NCBI GenBank assembly: GCA_902766525.1
Contig: CACXDX010000061.1
Coordinates: forward strand, 1-21,899
DNA length: 21,899 nucleotides
Origin: an uncultured Bacillota bacterium
Lineage (GTDB): Bacteria > Bacillota > Dehalobacteriia > UBA7702
Reading direction: 5' to 3'
Part shown: one piece after another, positions 14,492 through 21,884 of the stretch
How the letters are laid out: each line of letters starts with the position of its first letter
How positions within the stretch are numbered: the first letter of the stretch is position 1
The notes under the pieces: generated by a model
Seen by the model: only the letters and a program-made list of their open reading frames with translations
Database searches by the model: none
Told to the model about the DNA's origin: nothing
Translations under genes and position numbers: made by a program

Positions 14492-16932
14492 GACGCTTTC
14501 TCCAAAAGGGCCAGCTTCAGCACTTCATCAACGTGAGAGCAGAAATGGAAGGTCATCTTTTCCCTGATCTCTTCGGGGATCTTTTCCAGGTCCCGCTCAT
14601 TTTCCGCGGGCATCAGGATCGTGGTGATCCCCGCGGCATAAGCCGCCAGTACTTTTTCTTTCACGCCGCCGATGGGCAATACCCGGCCGAGCAAAGTTAC
14701 TTCCCCGGTCATGGCGATATCACCGCGAACCTTGCGGCCGCTGAGTCTCGAGGCGATGGCCGTCGCCATCGTGATCCCGGCCGAGGGGCCGTCCTTGGGC
14801 ACGGCGCCTTCGGGAACGTGGATATGGAGATCGATCTTTTCTTCAAAGTGATTTTTGAGACCGAGGCTTTTGCCAACGGAACGAACGTAAGTCAGCGCCG
14901 CCTGAGCCGATTCCTTCATCACGTCGCCGAGCTGGCCTGTGAGCTGGATCTGGCCCTTCCCCGGCACGCTCTGGACTTCGATCTGAAGGATCTCGCCGCC
15001 CACGGCGGTCCAGGCCAGACCGTTGACGATGCCGACGCTGTTTTTGCGCAGCGCTTTATCTCTGAAATATCTGGGTTGTCCCAGGAGGTCGTGGAGATTG
15101 CGCACGCTGACGCGGATCGTCTTTTCATCCTCGCTGACGAGTCTGCGCGCGGCGATGCGGCAGATCTTGGCGATGGTGCGGTCGAGATTGCGCACACCGG
15201 CCTCACGGGTATAATCTCTGATCATCATCCTCAGAGCGCTGTCGCTGAACTTCAGCTGAGACGGGGCGATGCAGTGATTCGCCAGCTCTTTTCTGATCAG
15301 ATGGTTTTTGGCGATGGCGACCTTTTCCTCTTCGGTATAGCCGCTGATCTCAATGATCTCCATGCGGTCCTGAAGCGGGCGGGGAATATCGCCGCGCACG
15401 TTGGCCGTGGTGATGAACAGCACCTTGGAGAGATCGTAGGGCACCTCGATAAAGTGATCGGAGAAGGTGGCGTTCTGCTCCGGATCCAAAACCTCCAGCA
15501 GCGCCGAGGAGGGATCTCCCTTATAGTCGTTGCCGAGCTTATCGATTTCATCGAGGAGGAAAACGGGATTGACGGATCCCGCCGTTTTCATATTCTGCAA
15601 AATGCGGCCGGGCATCGAGCCGACATAGGTGCGGCGATGGCCGCGAATTTCCGCTTCGTCACGAACGCCGCCGAGAGACATGCGCACAAAGCGGCGATCG
15701 AGTGCTCTGGCAACGGACTTGGCCAGGGAAGTTTTACCGACGCCGGGAGGTCCCGTCAGGCAAAGGATCGGTCCTTTGATATCCTTGGCCAGCTGACAGA
15801 CGGCGAGATATTCCAAAATCCGTTCCTTGACGTCGTCGAGGCCGTAATGATCCTCATTCAATATCTCTTCGGCACGCTTCAGATCGAGCCGGTCCTCGGT
15901 CCGCTTCGACCAGGGAATATCGAGCATCCAATCGATATAGCTGCGCTGCACCGACGATTCCGCGGCCATGGCCGGGGTCTTTCTGAGCCGTTCGATCTCG
16001 CGCAAAACCTTTTCCTCGGCTTCGGCGGGCATTTTCGCCTCTTTGACTTTTTCCCGATAGCGGTTGCATTCATCGTCTTTATCTTCATCCTCGCCCAGTT
16101 CCTTATTGATGGCGCGGATCTGCTCATGCAGATAGTATTCCTTTTGATTCTTTTCCATCTGCTTGCGGACTTCGCCGCCGATCTTGCGGTCGAGATCGAG
16201 GATGTCCACTTCTCTGACCATATGCTCCAGCAGCTTCTTCAGCCGCTCTTCCACATCGACGATTTCGAGAAATTCCTGTTTCTCGGAGAGCTTCGTCAGC
16301 ACCTGAGCGGCGACGATATCGGCGAGAGCGCTGTAATCCTCGAGGGAGAGCACCGTCGCCAGAACATCGGGCGGGACCCGTTTGGCGAGGGAAGCGAATT
16401 TTTCAAATTCGGCGACGACACGGCGCGCATAGACCTCACCCTCCAGACCGGCACGATATTGGCCGGCCATTTCCAGCTGGATCGCTTCACCCAGGAAAAA
16501 CTGTTTCTCTTCGCTGAGATCGAGGATACGGGCACGGTACAACCCCTTGACGACGATGCGCATGGCTCCGCCGGAGGGACGCAGCACCTGCTCGATGCGG
16601 GCGATGGTCCCCACGTGATAGATATCGTCAAAGCCGGGATTGTTGACATGGAGATCCTTCTGCATCGCCAGGATGATCTCCTTCCCTTCGTAGCTTGCGG
16701 CCTCATTGACGGCGCGAATGCTCTTCTCTCTGCCGACGTCGAGCTGGACGACGGAATGGGGGAAGACCAACACCCCTCTCAAAGGCAAAACAGGCATGCG
16801 GAAACGAGCATGGCGCAGCAATTCGGCGGCCATGTCGGTATCGGCGTAAAGATCATCCCGGTCAGAGCCGAGATCATTCATATCAGAGGCAAGGATCACA
16901 TCGACCTCTCTTTTTTCATTCTTTTTCGGCAA
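14488..16932 (-). CDS. lon: Lon, ATP-dependent serine protease
   Basis: The 814-residue LonA protease unfolds and degrades damaged or regulatory proteins in the cytosol. It has a LON N-terminal domain (about 46-245, from MPVLPLRGVLVFP), a coiled-coil region, and an AAA+ module with Walker A GPPGVGKT (394-401) and Walker B VFLLDEIDK. The C-terminal protease domain carries catalytic S717 (PKDGPSAG) and K760 (GGVKEK). About 45 residues precede the LON domain, longer than usual and rich in Asp. The start codon is TTG at 16932, seven bases after GGAGG; no later ATG has such a site. It is promoted from 16976-17004 and coupled to engB. Lon often lies beside clpX in Firmicutes; a two-gene plus-strand unit separates them here. 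Confidence 0.97.
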   Translation of the reverse strand: MPKKNEKREVDVILASDMNDLGSDRDDLYADTDMAAELLRHARFRMPVLPLRGVLVFPHSVVQLDVGREKSIRAVNEAASYEGKEIILAMQKDLHVNNPGFDDIYHVGTIARIEQVLRPSGGAMRIVVKGLYRARILDLSEEKQFFLGEAIQLEMAGQYRAGLEGEVYARRVVAEFEKFASLAKRVPPDVLATVLSLEDYSALADIVAAQVLTKLSEKQEFLEIVDVEERLKKLLEHMVREVDILDLDRKIGGEVRKQMEKNQKEYYLHEQIRAINKELGEDEDKDDECNRYREKVKEAKMPAEAEEKVLREIERLRKTPAMAAESSVQRSYIDWMLDIPWSKRTEDRLDLKRAEEILNEDHYGLDDVKERILEYLAVCQLAKDIKGPILCLTGPPGVGKTSLAKSVARALDRRFVRMSLGGVRDEAEIRGHRRTYVGSMPGRILQNMKTAGSVNPVFLLDEIDKLGNDYKGDPSSALLEVLDPEQNATFSDHFIEVPYDLSKVLFITTANVRGDIPRPLQDRMEIIEISGYTEEEKVAIAKNHLIRKELANHCIAPSQLKFSDSALRMMIRDYTREAGVRNLDRTIAKICRIAARRLVSEDEKTIRVSVRNLHDLLGQPRYFRDKALRKNSVGIVNGLAWTAVGGEILQIEVQSVPGKGQIQLTGQLGDVMKESAQAALTYVRSVGKSLGLKNHFEEKIDLHIHVPEGAVPKDGPSAGITMATAIASRLSGRKVRGDIAMTGEVTLLGRVLPIGGVKEKVLAAYAAGITTILMPAENERDLEKIPEEIREKMTFHFCSHVDEVLKLALLEKAS

Positions 16933-16975
16933 TTTTCATCCTCCGCCTTTCTTTTTTTCCGGATTGATGTAGTAT

Positions 16976-17004
16976 ACTATAACGCACTTTCCTGAAAAAT
17001 GCAA
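16976..17004 (-). promoter_or_regulatory. Promoter of lon-engB
   Basis: TATAGT (16976-16981) is 17 bases from TTGCAT (16999-17004). A second -10-like TATACT overlaps it on the downstream side. The predicted start is near 16969, leaving about 37 bases to the TTG. The divergent regulator promoter lies only some 20 bases away. No CIRCE element or CtsR box is visible here. Confidence 0.55.
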
Positions 17005-17023
17005 TCCGTTCACAGTAAAATGC

Positions 17024-17051
17024 TTGTATTTTCCAATAAAAGTGATATAAT
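17024..17051 (+). promoter_or_regulatory. Promoter of the XRE regulator gene
   Basis: TTGTAT (17024-17029) is 16 bases from a perfect TATAAT (17046-17051). That -10 box lies inside the first of two palindromic repeats, so a protein bound there would block RNA polymerase. A second TATAAT (17067-17072) lies within the second repeat but has no matching -35 box. Confidence 0.6.
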
Positions 17052-17078
17052 AGTCACATAAAGTGATATAATAATCAC
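17042..17078 (+). repeat. Two tandem palindromic operator-like repeats
   Basis: GTGATATAATAGTCAC (17042-17057) and GTGATATAATAATCAC (17063-17078) differ at one base and start 21 bases apart, which is two helical turns. Each is an inverted repeat (GTGA with TCAC; the second extends to GTGAT with ATCAC). They cover the -10 region and the start of transcription of the XRE gene. The likely ligand is that regulator itself, giving autorepression; this is inferred from position and symmetry. Confidence 0.7.
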
Positions 17079-17112
17079 ATAGAAACCTTTTTTCAAGGAG
17101 ACCGATGAAACC

Positions 17113-17322
17113 ATGGATAATAAGATCAGGGAATACCGCATCCTCATGGGCATGTCTCAGGCGGAATTGGCCGATTCCTGCGGTGTGAGCAGGGAAACCA
17201 TCTGCCGGATCGAAAAAAACAACAGCAATCCCTCTTTGGCGCTGGCCATGCGCATCGCCGCCGGGCTCAACGCTTCCGTCGAGGAGCTCTTCGTCAGCGA
17301 CTTTGAGGCGATCCTGCAGTAA
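17113..17322 (+). CDS. Small XRE-family HTH transcriptional regulator
   Basis: The 69-residue protein is almost entirely a Cro/C1-type helix-turn-helix domain (residues 4-60: REYRILMGMSQAELADSCGV, then SRETICRIEKNNSNPSLALA). No ligand or oligomerisation domain follows. Such minimal XRE proteins usually bind palindromic DNA as dimers. The start is set by homology; AAGGAG lies 12 bases upstream, a long gap, while a nearer ATG at 17105 is out of frame. Directly upstream are two matching palindromes, so it probably represses its own gene and the downstream TVP38 gene, which begins 40 bases after its stop. It might also affect the divergent lon promoter, whose -35 box is about 40 bases from the first palindrome. 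Confidence 0.92.
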   Translation: MDNKIREYRILMGMSQAELADSCGVSRETICRIEKNNSNPSLALAMRIAAGLNASVEELFVSDFEAILQ

Positions 17323-17362
17323 ACACCGCCGTCACAAAAAACCCGCAAAGAGGAACTTTTCC

Positions 17363-18121
17363 ATGTCCGTTTATCAGAAGCTTTTAAAATACAAAATCGT
17401 CCCCATCATCTATTTTCTGATCTTCTGCGGCGTTATTGCCCTCGGCATCTGGTGGTTCGTCCGCTCCGGCCTGCTGCCGCTGATCAAAGATCCGGATGCC
17501 CTCATCGCCTATTTCGAGACCCTCGGCGTCACTGCCTATCTCGTCGTTTTTTTGATGCAGTTTTTTGCCGTGATCTTCATTCCCGCCACCGGCGGCGTCA
17601 TTGTCGCCACCTCGGCCATGATCTTCGGTTTTTTCAAGACCTTTCTGGTCTGCAGCGCCGCCACCTTTCTCGGCTCCTGCGTCAGCTTCGCCCTCTCCCG
17701 TTATCTGGGGCGTCCCCTGATCGAGCTGTTTTTAAACCGGCATAAGCTGGACAAGTATATCCGATCTTTTGAAAAGCGCAAAAACTTTCTGCTCTTCGTC
17801 ATGTTCTTCTTCCCCTTCTTCCCCGATGATATCCTCTGTTACGTAGCGGGGCTCGTCGATATCCGCTGGAAATATTTTATCGCCGCGGCGGCTCTGGGCA
17901 GGCCCTGGGGCATTCTCATCAGCTGTCTCGTCGGCGCCAGCATTCTCTCGATGCCGAGCTGGGGCTATATCCCCTCGGCTCTCTTCGTCATCGTCATCCT
18001 GGCCGTCAGCTGGCGCTACGGCTCCTCCTGGGAGGAAATGATCATCAACGGCGTCAACCGGCGCAAAAAACAATATCGGCAAAAAACCGAAGCGCTTTTG
18101 GAAAGGTTCGACCGGAAATAA
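17363..18121 (+). CDS. TVP38/TMEM64 (DedA-superfamily) membrane protein
   Basis: This 252-residue integral membrane protein carries the SNARE-associated/VTT domain (about 60-185). Its core is IPATGGVIVATSAMIFGFFKT, the glycines and SRYLGRP (near 117-123), and FFPFFPDDILCYVAGLVDI (about 152-170), where prolines and aspartates form the re-entrant loops seen in DedA-like proteins. Related proteins are thought to move or scramble phospholipids or polyprenyl lipids; the substrate here is unknown. The ATG at 17363 follows GAGG by nine bases. It is co-transcribed with the XRE gene and ends at a strong terminator. Residues after 215 are a basic, probably cytoplasmic tail. If it handles undecaprenyl carriers it would fit the nearby wall genes, but that is speculation. 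Confidence 0.9.
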   Translation: MSVYQKLLKYKIVPIIYFLIFCGVIALGIWWFVRSGLLPLIKDPDALIAYFETLGVTAYLVVFLMQFFAVIFIPATGGVIVATSAMIFGFFKTFLVCSAATFLGSCVSFALSRYLGRPLIELFLNRHKLDKYIRSFEKRKNFLLFVMFFFPFFPDDILCYVAGLVDIRWKYFIAAAALGRPWGILISCLVGASILSMPSWGYIPSALFVIVILAVSWRYGSSWEEMIINGVNRRKKQYRQKTEALLERFDRK

Positions 18122-18124
18122 AAT

Positions 18125-18157
18125 AAATACCGGAGGCGGCGCCTCCGGTATTTTTTT
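18125..18157. terminator. Bidirectional terminator between the TVP38 gene and clpX
   Basis: A perfect 13-base-pair stem, AAATACCGGAGGC (18125-18137) with GCCTCCGGTATTT (18141-18153), has the loop GGC and continues into a run of T on the plus strand. On the minus strand the stem is followed by TATTTATTTTATTT, so it can also end the tig-clpP-clpX transcript. Confidence 0.92.
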
Positions 18158-18164
18158 GCGTTTT

Positions 18165-19436
18165 TTACGCTTCCTTTTTCGTCTTTTTCTTTGTCGTCTT
18201 TTTCTTCGGCTTCAGCGGTACGATCGTCGCCTCCGCTTCGCCGCGGACGAAAGCGGCGGTGATGATCACCTTGGCCACGTCGTCGCGGCCGGGCAGCTCA
18301 AACATGAGGGACATCATGCTGTCTTCCATGATCGAGCGCAGCCCGCGGGCGCCGGTCTTTCTCGACATTGCCGTTTCGGCGATGACGGACAGCGCTTCGT
18401 CCTCGAATTCCAGCTCAATGCCGTCGATGGCGAAAAGCGCCTGATACTGCTTGGTCAGGGAATTTTTCGGTTCCTTCAGGATCCGCACCAAAGCGTCCTG
18501 ATCGAGGGGAGTCAGTTTACCGAGCACCGGCAAACGGCCGATAAATTCGGGGATCAAACCGAATTTCAACAGATCCTCCGGCAGAATATTGTCGAGGATC
18601 ATGGCGATATCCTCGGTCTTTTCCTTGATATCGGCGCCGAATCCCATCACGCCGCTGCCGAGACGTTTCTGCACGATCTTATCAAGACCGTCAAAAGCGC
18701 CGCCGACGATAAAGAGGATATTCGTCGTATCCAGCTGGATCAATTCCTGATGGGGGTGCTTGCGTCCGCCCTGAGGCGGCACGGAAGCCACCGTACCCTC
18801 GAGGATCTTAAGCAGCGCCTGCTGAACGCCTTCACCGCTGACGTCTCTGGTGATGGAAACATTTTCCGATTTTTTGGAGATCTTATCGATCTCATCGATA
18901 TAAATGATCCCCTTGGCCGCGGCGTCGGTATCGAAATCGGCGGCCTGGATCAGCTTTAAGAGGATATTTTCCACATCCTCGCCGACGTAGCCGGCTTCCG
19001 TCAGCGTCGTCGCGTCGGCGACGGCGAAGGGCACGTGCAGAAAGCGGGCCAAAGTCTGGGCCAGCAGTGTTTTCCCCGTACCCGTCGGCCCGACGAGCAG
19101 GATATTGGATTTTTGCAGTTCCACATCGTCGGCAATGGGGGAACCGATGCGCTTATAGTGGTTGTAAACGGCGACGGAGAGCACCTTTTTGGCCTCATCT
19201 TGGCCGATCACGTACTGATCGAGACTTGCCGCCAGCTCCTTGGGTTTGGGCAGTTCCTTGAGATCAAGATCCCCGTCCGCCTCATCGCCGACGGAATCCG
19301 CGATGATCTGATCGCAGAGGCTGACACATTCGTCGCAAATATTCACGCCCGGGCCGGCGATGAGCTTGCGCACTTCATCGGCGCTTTTGCCGCAAAAGGA
19401 GCAAGTCGGTTGATCCGTATTGGGTTTTTTGGGCAT
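18165..19436 (-). CDS. clpX: ClpX, ATPase subunit of the ClpXP protease
   Basis: The 423-residue AAA+ unfoldase recognises tagged proteins and feeds them to ClpP. The N-terminal zinc domain has C12, C15, C34 and C37. Walker A is GPTGTGKT (116-123), the pore loop is AGYVGED, Walker B is IIYIDEID, and the ClpP-contacting IGF-type loop lies in the segment GSGVMGFGAD, where GF is kept. The last 15 residues are lysine- and threonine-rich (KPKKKTTKKKTKKEA), an extension beyond the usual end. AAGGAG lies seven bases before the ATG. It follows clpP by 22 bases and ends at the bidirectional terminator. Confidence 0.97.
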   Translation of the reverse strand: MPKKPNTDQPTCSFCGKSADEVRKLIAGPGVNICDECVSLCDQIIADSVGDEADGDLDLKELPKPKELAASLDQYVIGQDEAKKVLSVAVYNHYKRIGSPIADDVELQKSNILLVGPTGTGKTLLAQTLARFLHVPFAVADATTLTEAGYVGEDVENILLKLIQAADFDTDAAAKGIIYIDEIDKISKKSENVSITRDVSGEGVQQALLKILEGTVASVPPQGGRKHPHQELIQLDTTNILFIVGGAFDGLDKIVQKRLGSGVMGFGADIKEKTEDIAMILDNILPEDLLKFGLIPEFIGRLPVLGKLTPLDQDALVRILKEPKNSLTKQYQALFAIDGIELEFEDEALSVIAETAMSRKTGARGLRSIMEDSMMSLMFELPGRDDVAKVIITAAFVRGEAEATIVPLKPKKKTTKKKTKKEA

Positions 19437-19458
19437 AGAATCGCTCCTTCGCTATTTT

Positions 19459-20049
19459 TCAGCGGCGTTCGATCACGCGGTCGATGATGCCGTAATCCTT
19501 CGCTTCGGCGGCAGTCATGAAGTGATCGCGCTCGGTATCGAGGGTAACCTGTTCCAAACTCTTACCGGTGCATTCGGCGAGAATGGTATTGAGCTTTTTC
19601 TTCGTCGCCAAAATGTGATTGGTGTGGATCTCGATATCCGTAGCCTGGCCCTGAGCGCCGCCCAGAACCTGATGGATCATGATATCACTGTTGGGCAGGG
19701 CAAAACGTTTGCCCTTTTCTCCGGCGGCCAGCAGAAACGCGCCCATGCTGGCGGCCATGCCGACACAGATCGTGGAAACATCGCAGCGGATGTAGTTCAT
19801 CGTATCGTAAATCGCGAGACCGGCCGAAACGGAACCGCCGGGGCTGTTGATATAGAAGCAGATATCCTTCTGGGGATCATCCGCTTCCAAAAACAGCATC
19901 TGAGCGATGATCAGATTGGCAACGTTGTCATCGACGGCGGAACCGAGAAAGATAATGCGATCCTTTAATAGACGCGAATAGATATCATAGCTCCGTTCCC
20001 CTCTGCCGGTTTGTTCGATGACGTAGGGGATCGTGTAGTTAAAGGCCAT
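19459..20049 (-). CDS. clpP: ClpP, proteolytic subunit of Clp protease
   Basis: The 196-residue serine protease forms the double-ring chamber used by ClpX and other Clp ATPases. The catalytic triad is S101 (GMAASMGAF), H126 (IMIHQ) and D175 (DTERDHFM); the FYINSPGGSVSAGLAIYDTM block is highly conserved. The start at 20049 (MAFNYTIPYVIEQ) is five bases after GGAGG. An in-frame ATG ten codons upstream is less likely because the GGAGG would then lie inside the gene. It lies 65 bases after tig and 22 before clpX, the common Firmicute and proteobacterial order. No promoter stands out in the tig-clpP gap. Confidence 0.97.
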   Translation of the reverse strand: MAFNYTIPYVIEQTGRGERSYDIYSRLLKDRIIFLGSAVDDNVANLIIAQMLFLEADDPQKDICFYINSPGGSVSAGLAIYDTMNYIRCDVSTICVGMAASMGAFLLAAGEKGKRFALPNSDIMIHQVLGGAQGQATDIEIHTNHILATKKKLNTILAECTGKSLEQVTLDTERDHFMTAAEAKDYGIIDRVIERR

Positions 20050-20114
20050 CATGTCCTCCTTTTTTTCCATGTTCAGCAAACCAATGTTGGTATTATATTC
20101 CCCGAGACGCCGTA

Positions 20115-21461
20115 TTATTCGGCGCTCGCTTCTTCTTCGGCTTCGGCTTTTTCTTCGGATTCGGCTTCGGCTTCGCTGATTTCCGCATGCTCAACGAGGA
20201 AGTCGATGGCTTTCTTGAGCAGGATCGTGAAGATCAAAACGCTGTATTGGCCGTTTTCCATGAGACGGGCTTTGATGTCTTCCGGTTTGGAATTGGTCAT
20301 CAAAGCGACTTTGGTGATTTCCGCGTCAACATCGACTTCTTCCGCTTCGATCCCTTCTCTCTTGGCGATATCGAGGAGGGCCACTTCGGTCTTGACGGAA
20401 CGTTCGGCGGCGGGACGGTTTTCTTCCTTCAGCTCATCCATGGTCTTGGAGACATACTGGAGATACTGATCGAGATCGAGACCCTGCTGGCTCAAACGGG
20501 CGTTCATATCGTTGATAAAGCTGTCGACCTTTTCATCGATCATCACGTCGGGAATGGTCACTTCGGTGATATCGAGGAGGGCTTCAACGGCCTGATTGCG
20601 CAGATCTTCGTTGACGCTGCGTTCCGCCTGATCCTGAAGTTCTTCTTCCACGTGGGCGCGGTATTCGGCCACGGTTTCCACCGGGGAGATCAGCTTAACG
20701 AGATCATCGGTGAGTTCCGGCAGTTCTTTTCTGCGGATATCTTTGATCTTCACGGCAAAAACGGCGTCTTTGCCCTGTAATTCCTCGCTCTGGTAATCTT
20801 CGGGGAAGGTCACCTTAACGTCGATTTCCTCACCGACTTTATGACCTTTGATCTGATCTTCAAAACCGGGAATAAAGGTATCGCTGCCGATGCCGAGGGG
20901 ATAGTTTTCCGCGGCGCCGCCGGGGAATTCTTCGCCGTCGATGGTGCCTTTAAAATCGATGGTAACGATATCATCGCTTTCCGCGACGCCGTCTTCGACA
21001 TTGACCATCTTACTGTGACGATCGAGGGTGCGTTCGATATGGGCTTCGATTTCCTTTTCGGTAACTTCGGCTTTATTCTTCGTCAGCTTCAAGCCTTTAT
21101 ATTCGCCGATCTCCGGCTCGGGATGGAGGGTGGCGGTAGCTTTAAAGATGAATTCTTCATCTTCGCCGATCTGAACGATCTCCACTTTCGGCGGAGCGAC
21201 GGGATCGAGACCTTCTTCGGATACGGCTTCGGCATAGGCCGGGGACATCATGATTTCGGCGGCTTCTTCCAGAATGGCTTCTTTACCGATCTTTTGTTCC
21301 AAAACGAATTTGGGCACCTTTCCTTTGCGGAAACCGGGGATATCCACCTGTTTGGCGATTTTCAGATAACCTTTGTTCACGGCTTTCGCCACGGTTTCCT
21401 TATCGACGGTAATGGTAAGTTCCGCTTCATTGACAACGTCTCTTTTGATTTCGTACTTCAT
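20115..21461 (-). CDS. tig: Trigger factor, ribosome-associated chaperone
   Basis: The 448-residue chaperone binds nascent chains at the ribosome exit tunnel. The N-terminal ribosome-binding domain carries GFRKGKVPKF, the signature loop. The FKBP-type peptidyl-prolyl isomerase domain lies at about 150-245 (TIDFKGTIDGEEFPGG to IPGFEDQIKGHKVGEE). The helical chaperone domain follows, and the last 25 residues are Glu- and Ala-rich low-complexity sequence encoded by repeated GAAGCC-like codons. The ATG at 21461 has AAGAGGAG eight bases upstream; ATG or other starts further out lack one. The gene has its own promoter and heads the clpP-clpX unit. Confidence 0.96.
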   Translation of the reverse strand: MKYEIKRDVVNEAELTITVDKETVAKAVNKGYLKIAKQVDIPGFRKGKVPKFVLEQKIGKEAILEEAAEIMMSPAYAEAVSEEGLDPVAPPKVEIVQIGEDEEFIFKATATLHPEPEIGEYKGLKLTKNKAEVTEKEIEAHIERTLDRHSKMVNVEDGVAESDDIVTIDFKGTIDGEEFPGGAAENYPLGIGSDTFIPGFEDQIKGHKVGEEIDVKVTFPEDYQSEELQGKDAVFAVKIKDIRRKELPELTDDLVKLISPVETVAEYRAHVEEELQDQAERSVNEDLRNQAVEALLDITEVTIPDVMIDEKVDSFINDMNARLSQQGLDLDQYLQYVSKTMDELKEENRPAAERSVKTEVALLDIAKREGIEAEEVDVDAEITKVALMTNSKPEDIKARLMENGQYSVLIFTILLKKAIDFLVEHAEISEAEAESEEKAEAEEEASAE

Positions 21462-21602
21462 GACAACAGCTCCTCTTAAAAATCGTAAAATTTGAACGGA
21501 TCCGAAACGGCGCGGCAGCCGCAAAAAACGGGCATCCGGAAGTTCCCTGCGCCATCAGACCCGATGTTTGGCATAGAACTCCATATTAAACATATCTGAT
21601 AT

Positions 21603-21631
21603 ATTTTATCACGGAAGAACGAAGAAATCAA
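21603..21631 (-). promoter_or_regulatory. Promoter of tig-clpP-clpX
   Basis: TAAAAT (21603-21608) is 17 bases from TTGATT (21626-21631). The transcript would start near 21596, inside the palindrome ATATCTGATAT, and carry a leader of about 135 bases. The long leader shows no riboswitch pattern that I recognise. Confidence 0.6.
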
Positions 21632-21709
21632 GGAAAATCTTATCCGAAAAGAGAGATCGCCCCGAAGAAAGCGGTCTCTGTTCCATCAAAAGTTTCGCAA
21701 GCCGACACG

Positions 21710-21726
21710 GGTCAAATACAGACAAA
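21710..21726 (+). promoter_or_regulatory. CtsR-like heat-shock operator
   Basis: GGTCAAATACAGACAAA matches the direct-repeat CtsR box (R-GTCAAA, NAN, R-GTCAAA) at 13 of 14 defined heptad bases; the only mismatch is A for T in the second heptad. The central NAN also fits. It overlaps the -35 region of the plus-strand promoter, the usual place for repression. It is about 80 bases from the tig promoter, so the plus-strand gene is the likelier target. Confidence 0.5.
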
Positions 21727-21743
21727 CAAAAATACACTATAAT
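21715..21743 (+). promoter_or_regulatory. Candidate promoter for the gene leaving the right edge
   Basis: A perfect TATAAT (21738-21743) stands 17 bases after a poor -35 box, AATACA (21715-21720). The start would be near 21750, giving a leader of about 80 bases. The weak -35 overlaps the CtsR-like box. Confidence 0.4.
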
Positions 21744-21831
21744 AAAAATGAGGAATCGGGTTATTTATTCGTCTTCTCTCTGCCCCCTTTTTTCCCCAAG
21801 CTGTCATTCAAAAAACAAGGAGGTTTTAAAA

Positions 21832-21879
21832 ATGAGAAAAAAGACCCTGCTGCTCCTGTTTCTTTCCGTAAGGCGGTGA
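21832..21879 (+). CDS. Fifteen-codon leader-like ORF or truncated signal peptide
   Basis: A strong AAGGAGG stands about eight bases before an ATG that opens a reading frame of only 15 codons (MRKKTLLLLFLSVRR). The peptide has a basic start and a leucine-rich core like a signal peptide and ends in AGG CGG TGA. Five bases after its stop another ATG begins, whose GGCGGTGA ribosome-binding-like sequence is part of this ORF's end. It could be a leader peptide coupled to the next gene, or a signal peptide cut off by a frameshift. The window ends too soon to tell. Confidence 0.35.
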   Translation: MRKKTLLLLFLSVRR

Positions 21880-21884
21880 CCCCT

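Larger units (their letters stand above)
21462..21831. other. Intergenic region between tig and a plus-strand leader ORF
   Basis: About 370 bases hold no long gene. They contain the tig promoter (21603-21631), an 11-base palindrome ATATCTGATAT (21592-21602) at the likely tig transcription start, an imperfect hairpin (21652-21679) with no T-run, a CtsR-like box (21710-21726) and a plus-strand -10 box (21738-21743). The region is more AT-rich than the flanking genes, especially near 21580-21640 and 21710-21760. Confidence 0.7.

Noticed and set aside
16905..16935. Seven-codon ATG frame overlapping the lon start
   Set aside because: It directly abuts GGAGG with no spacer, so a ribosome is unlikely to start there.
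20118..20180. Repetitive TTC/GGC stretch at the end of tig
   Set aside because: It is simply the codons of the Glu/Ala-rich C-terminal tail, not a tandem repeat element.
21652..21679. Hairpin AGAGATCGC with GCGGTCTCT
   Set aside because: It has one G-U pair, a ten-base loop and no T-run, and lies upstream of both promoters, so there is no sign that it is transcribed.
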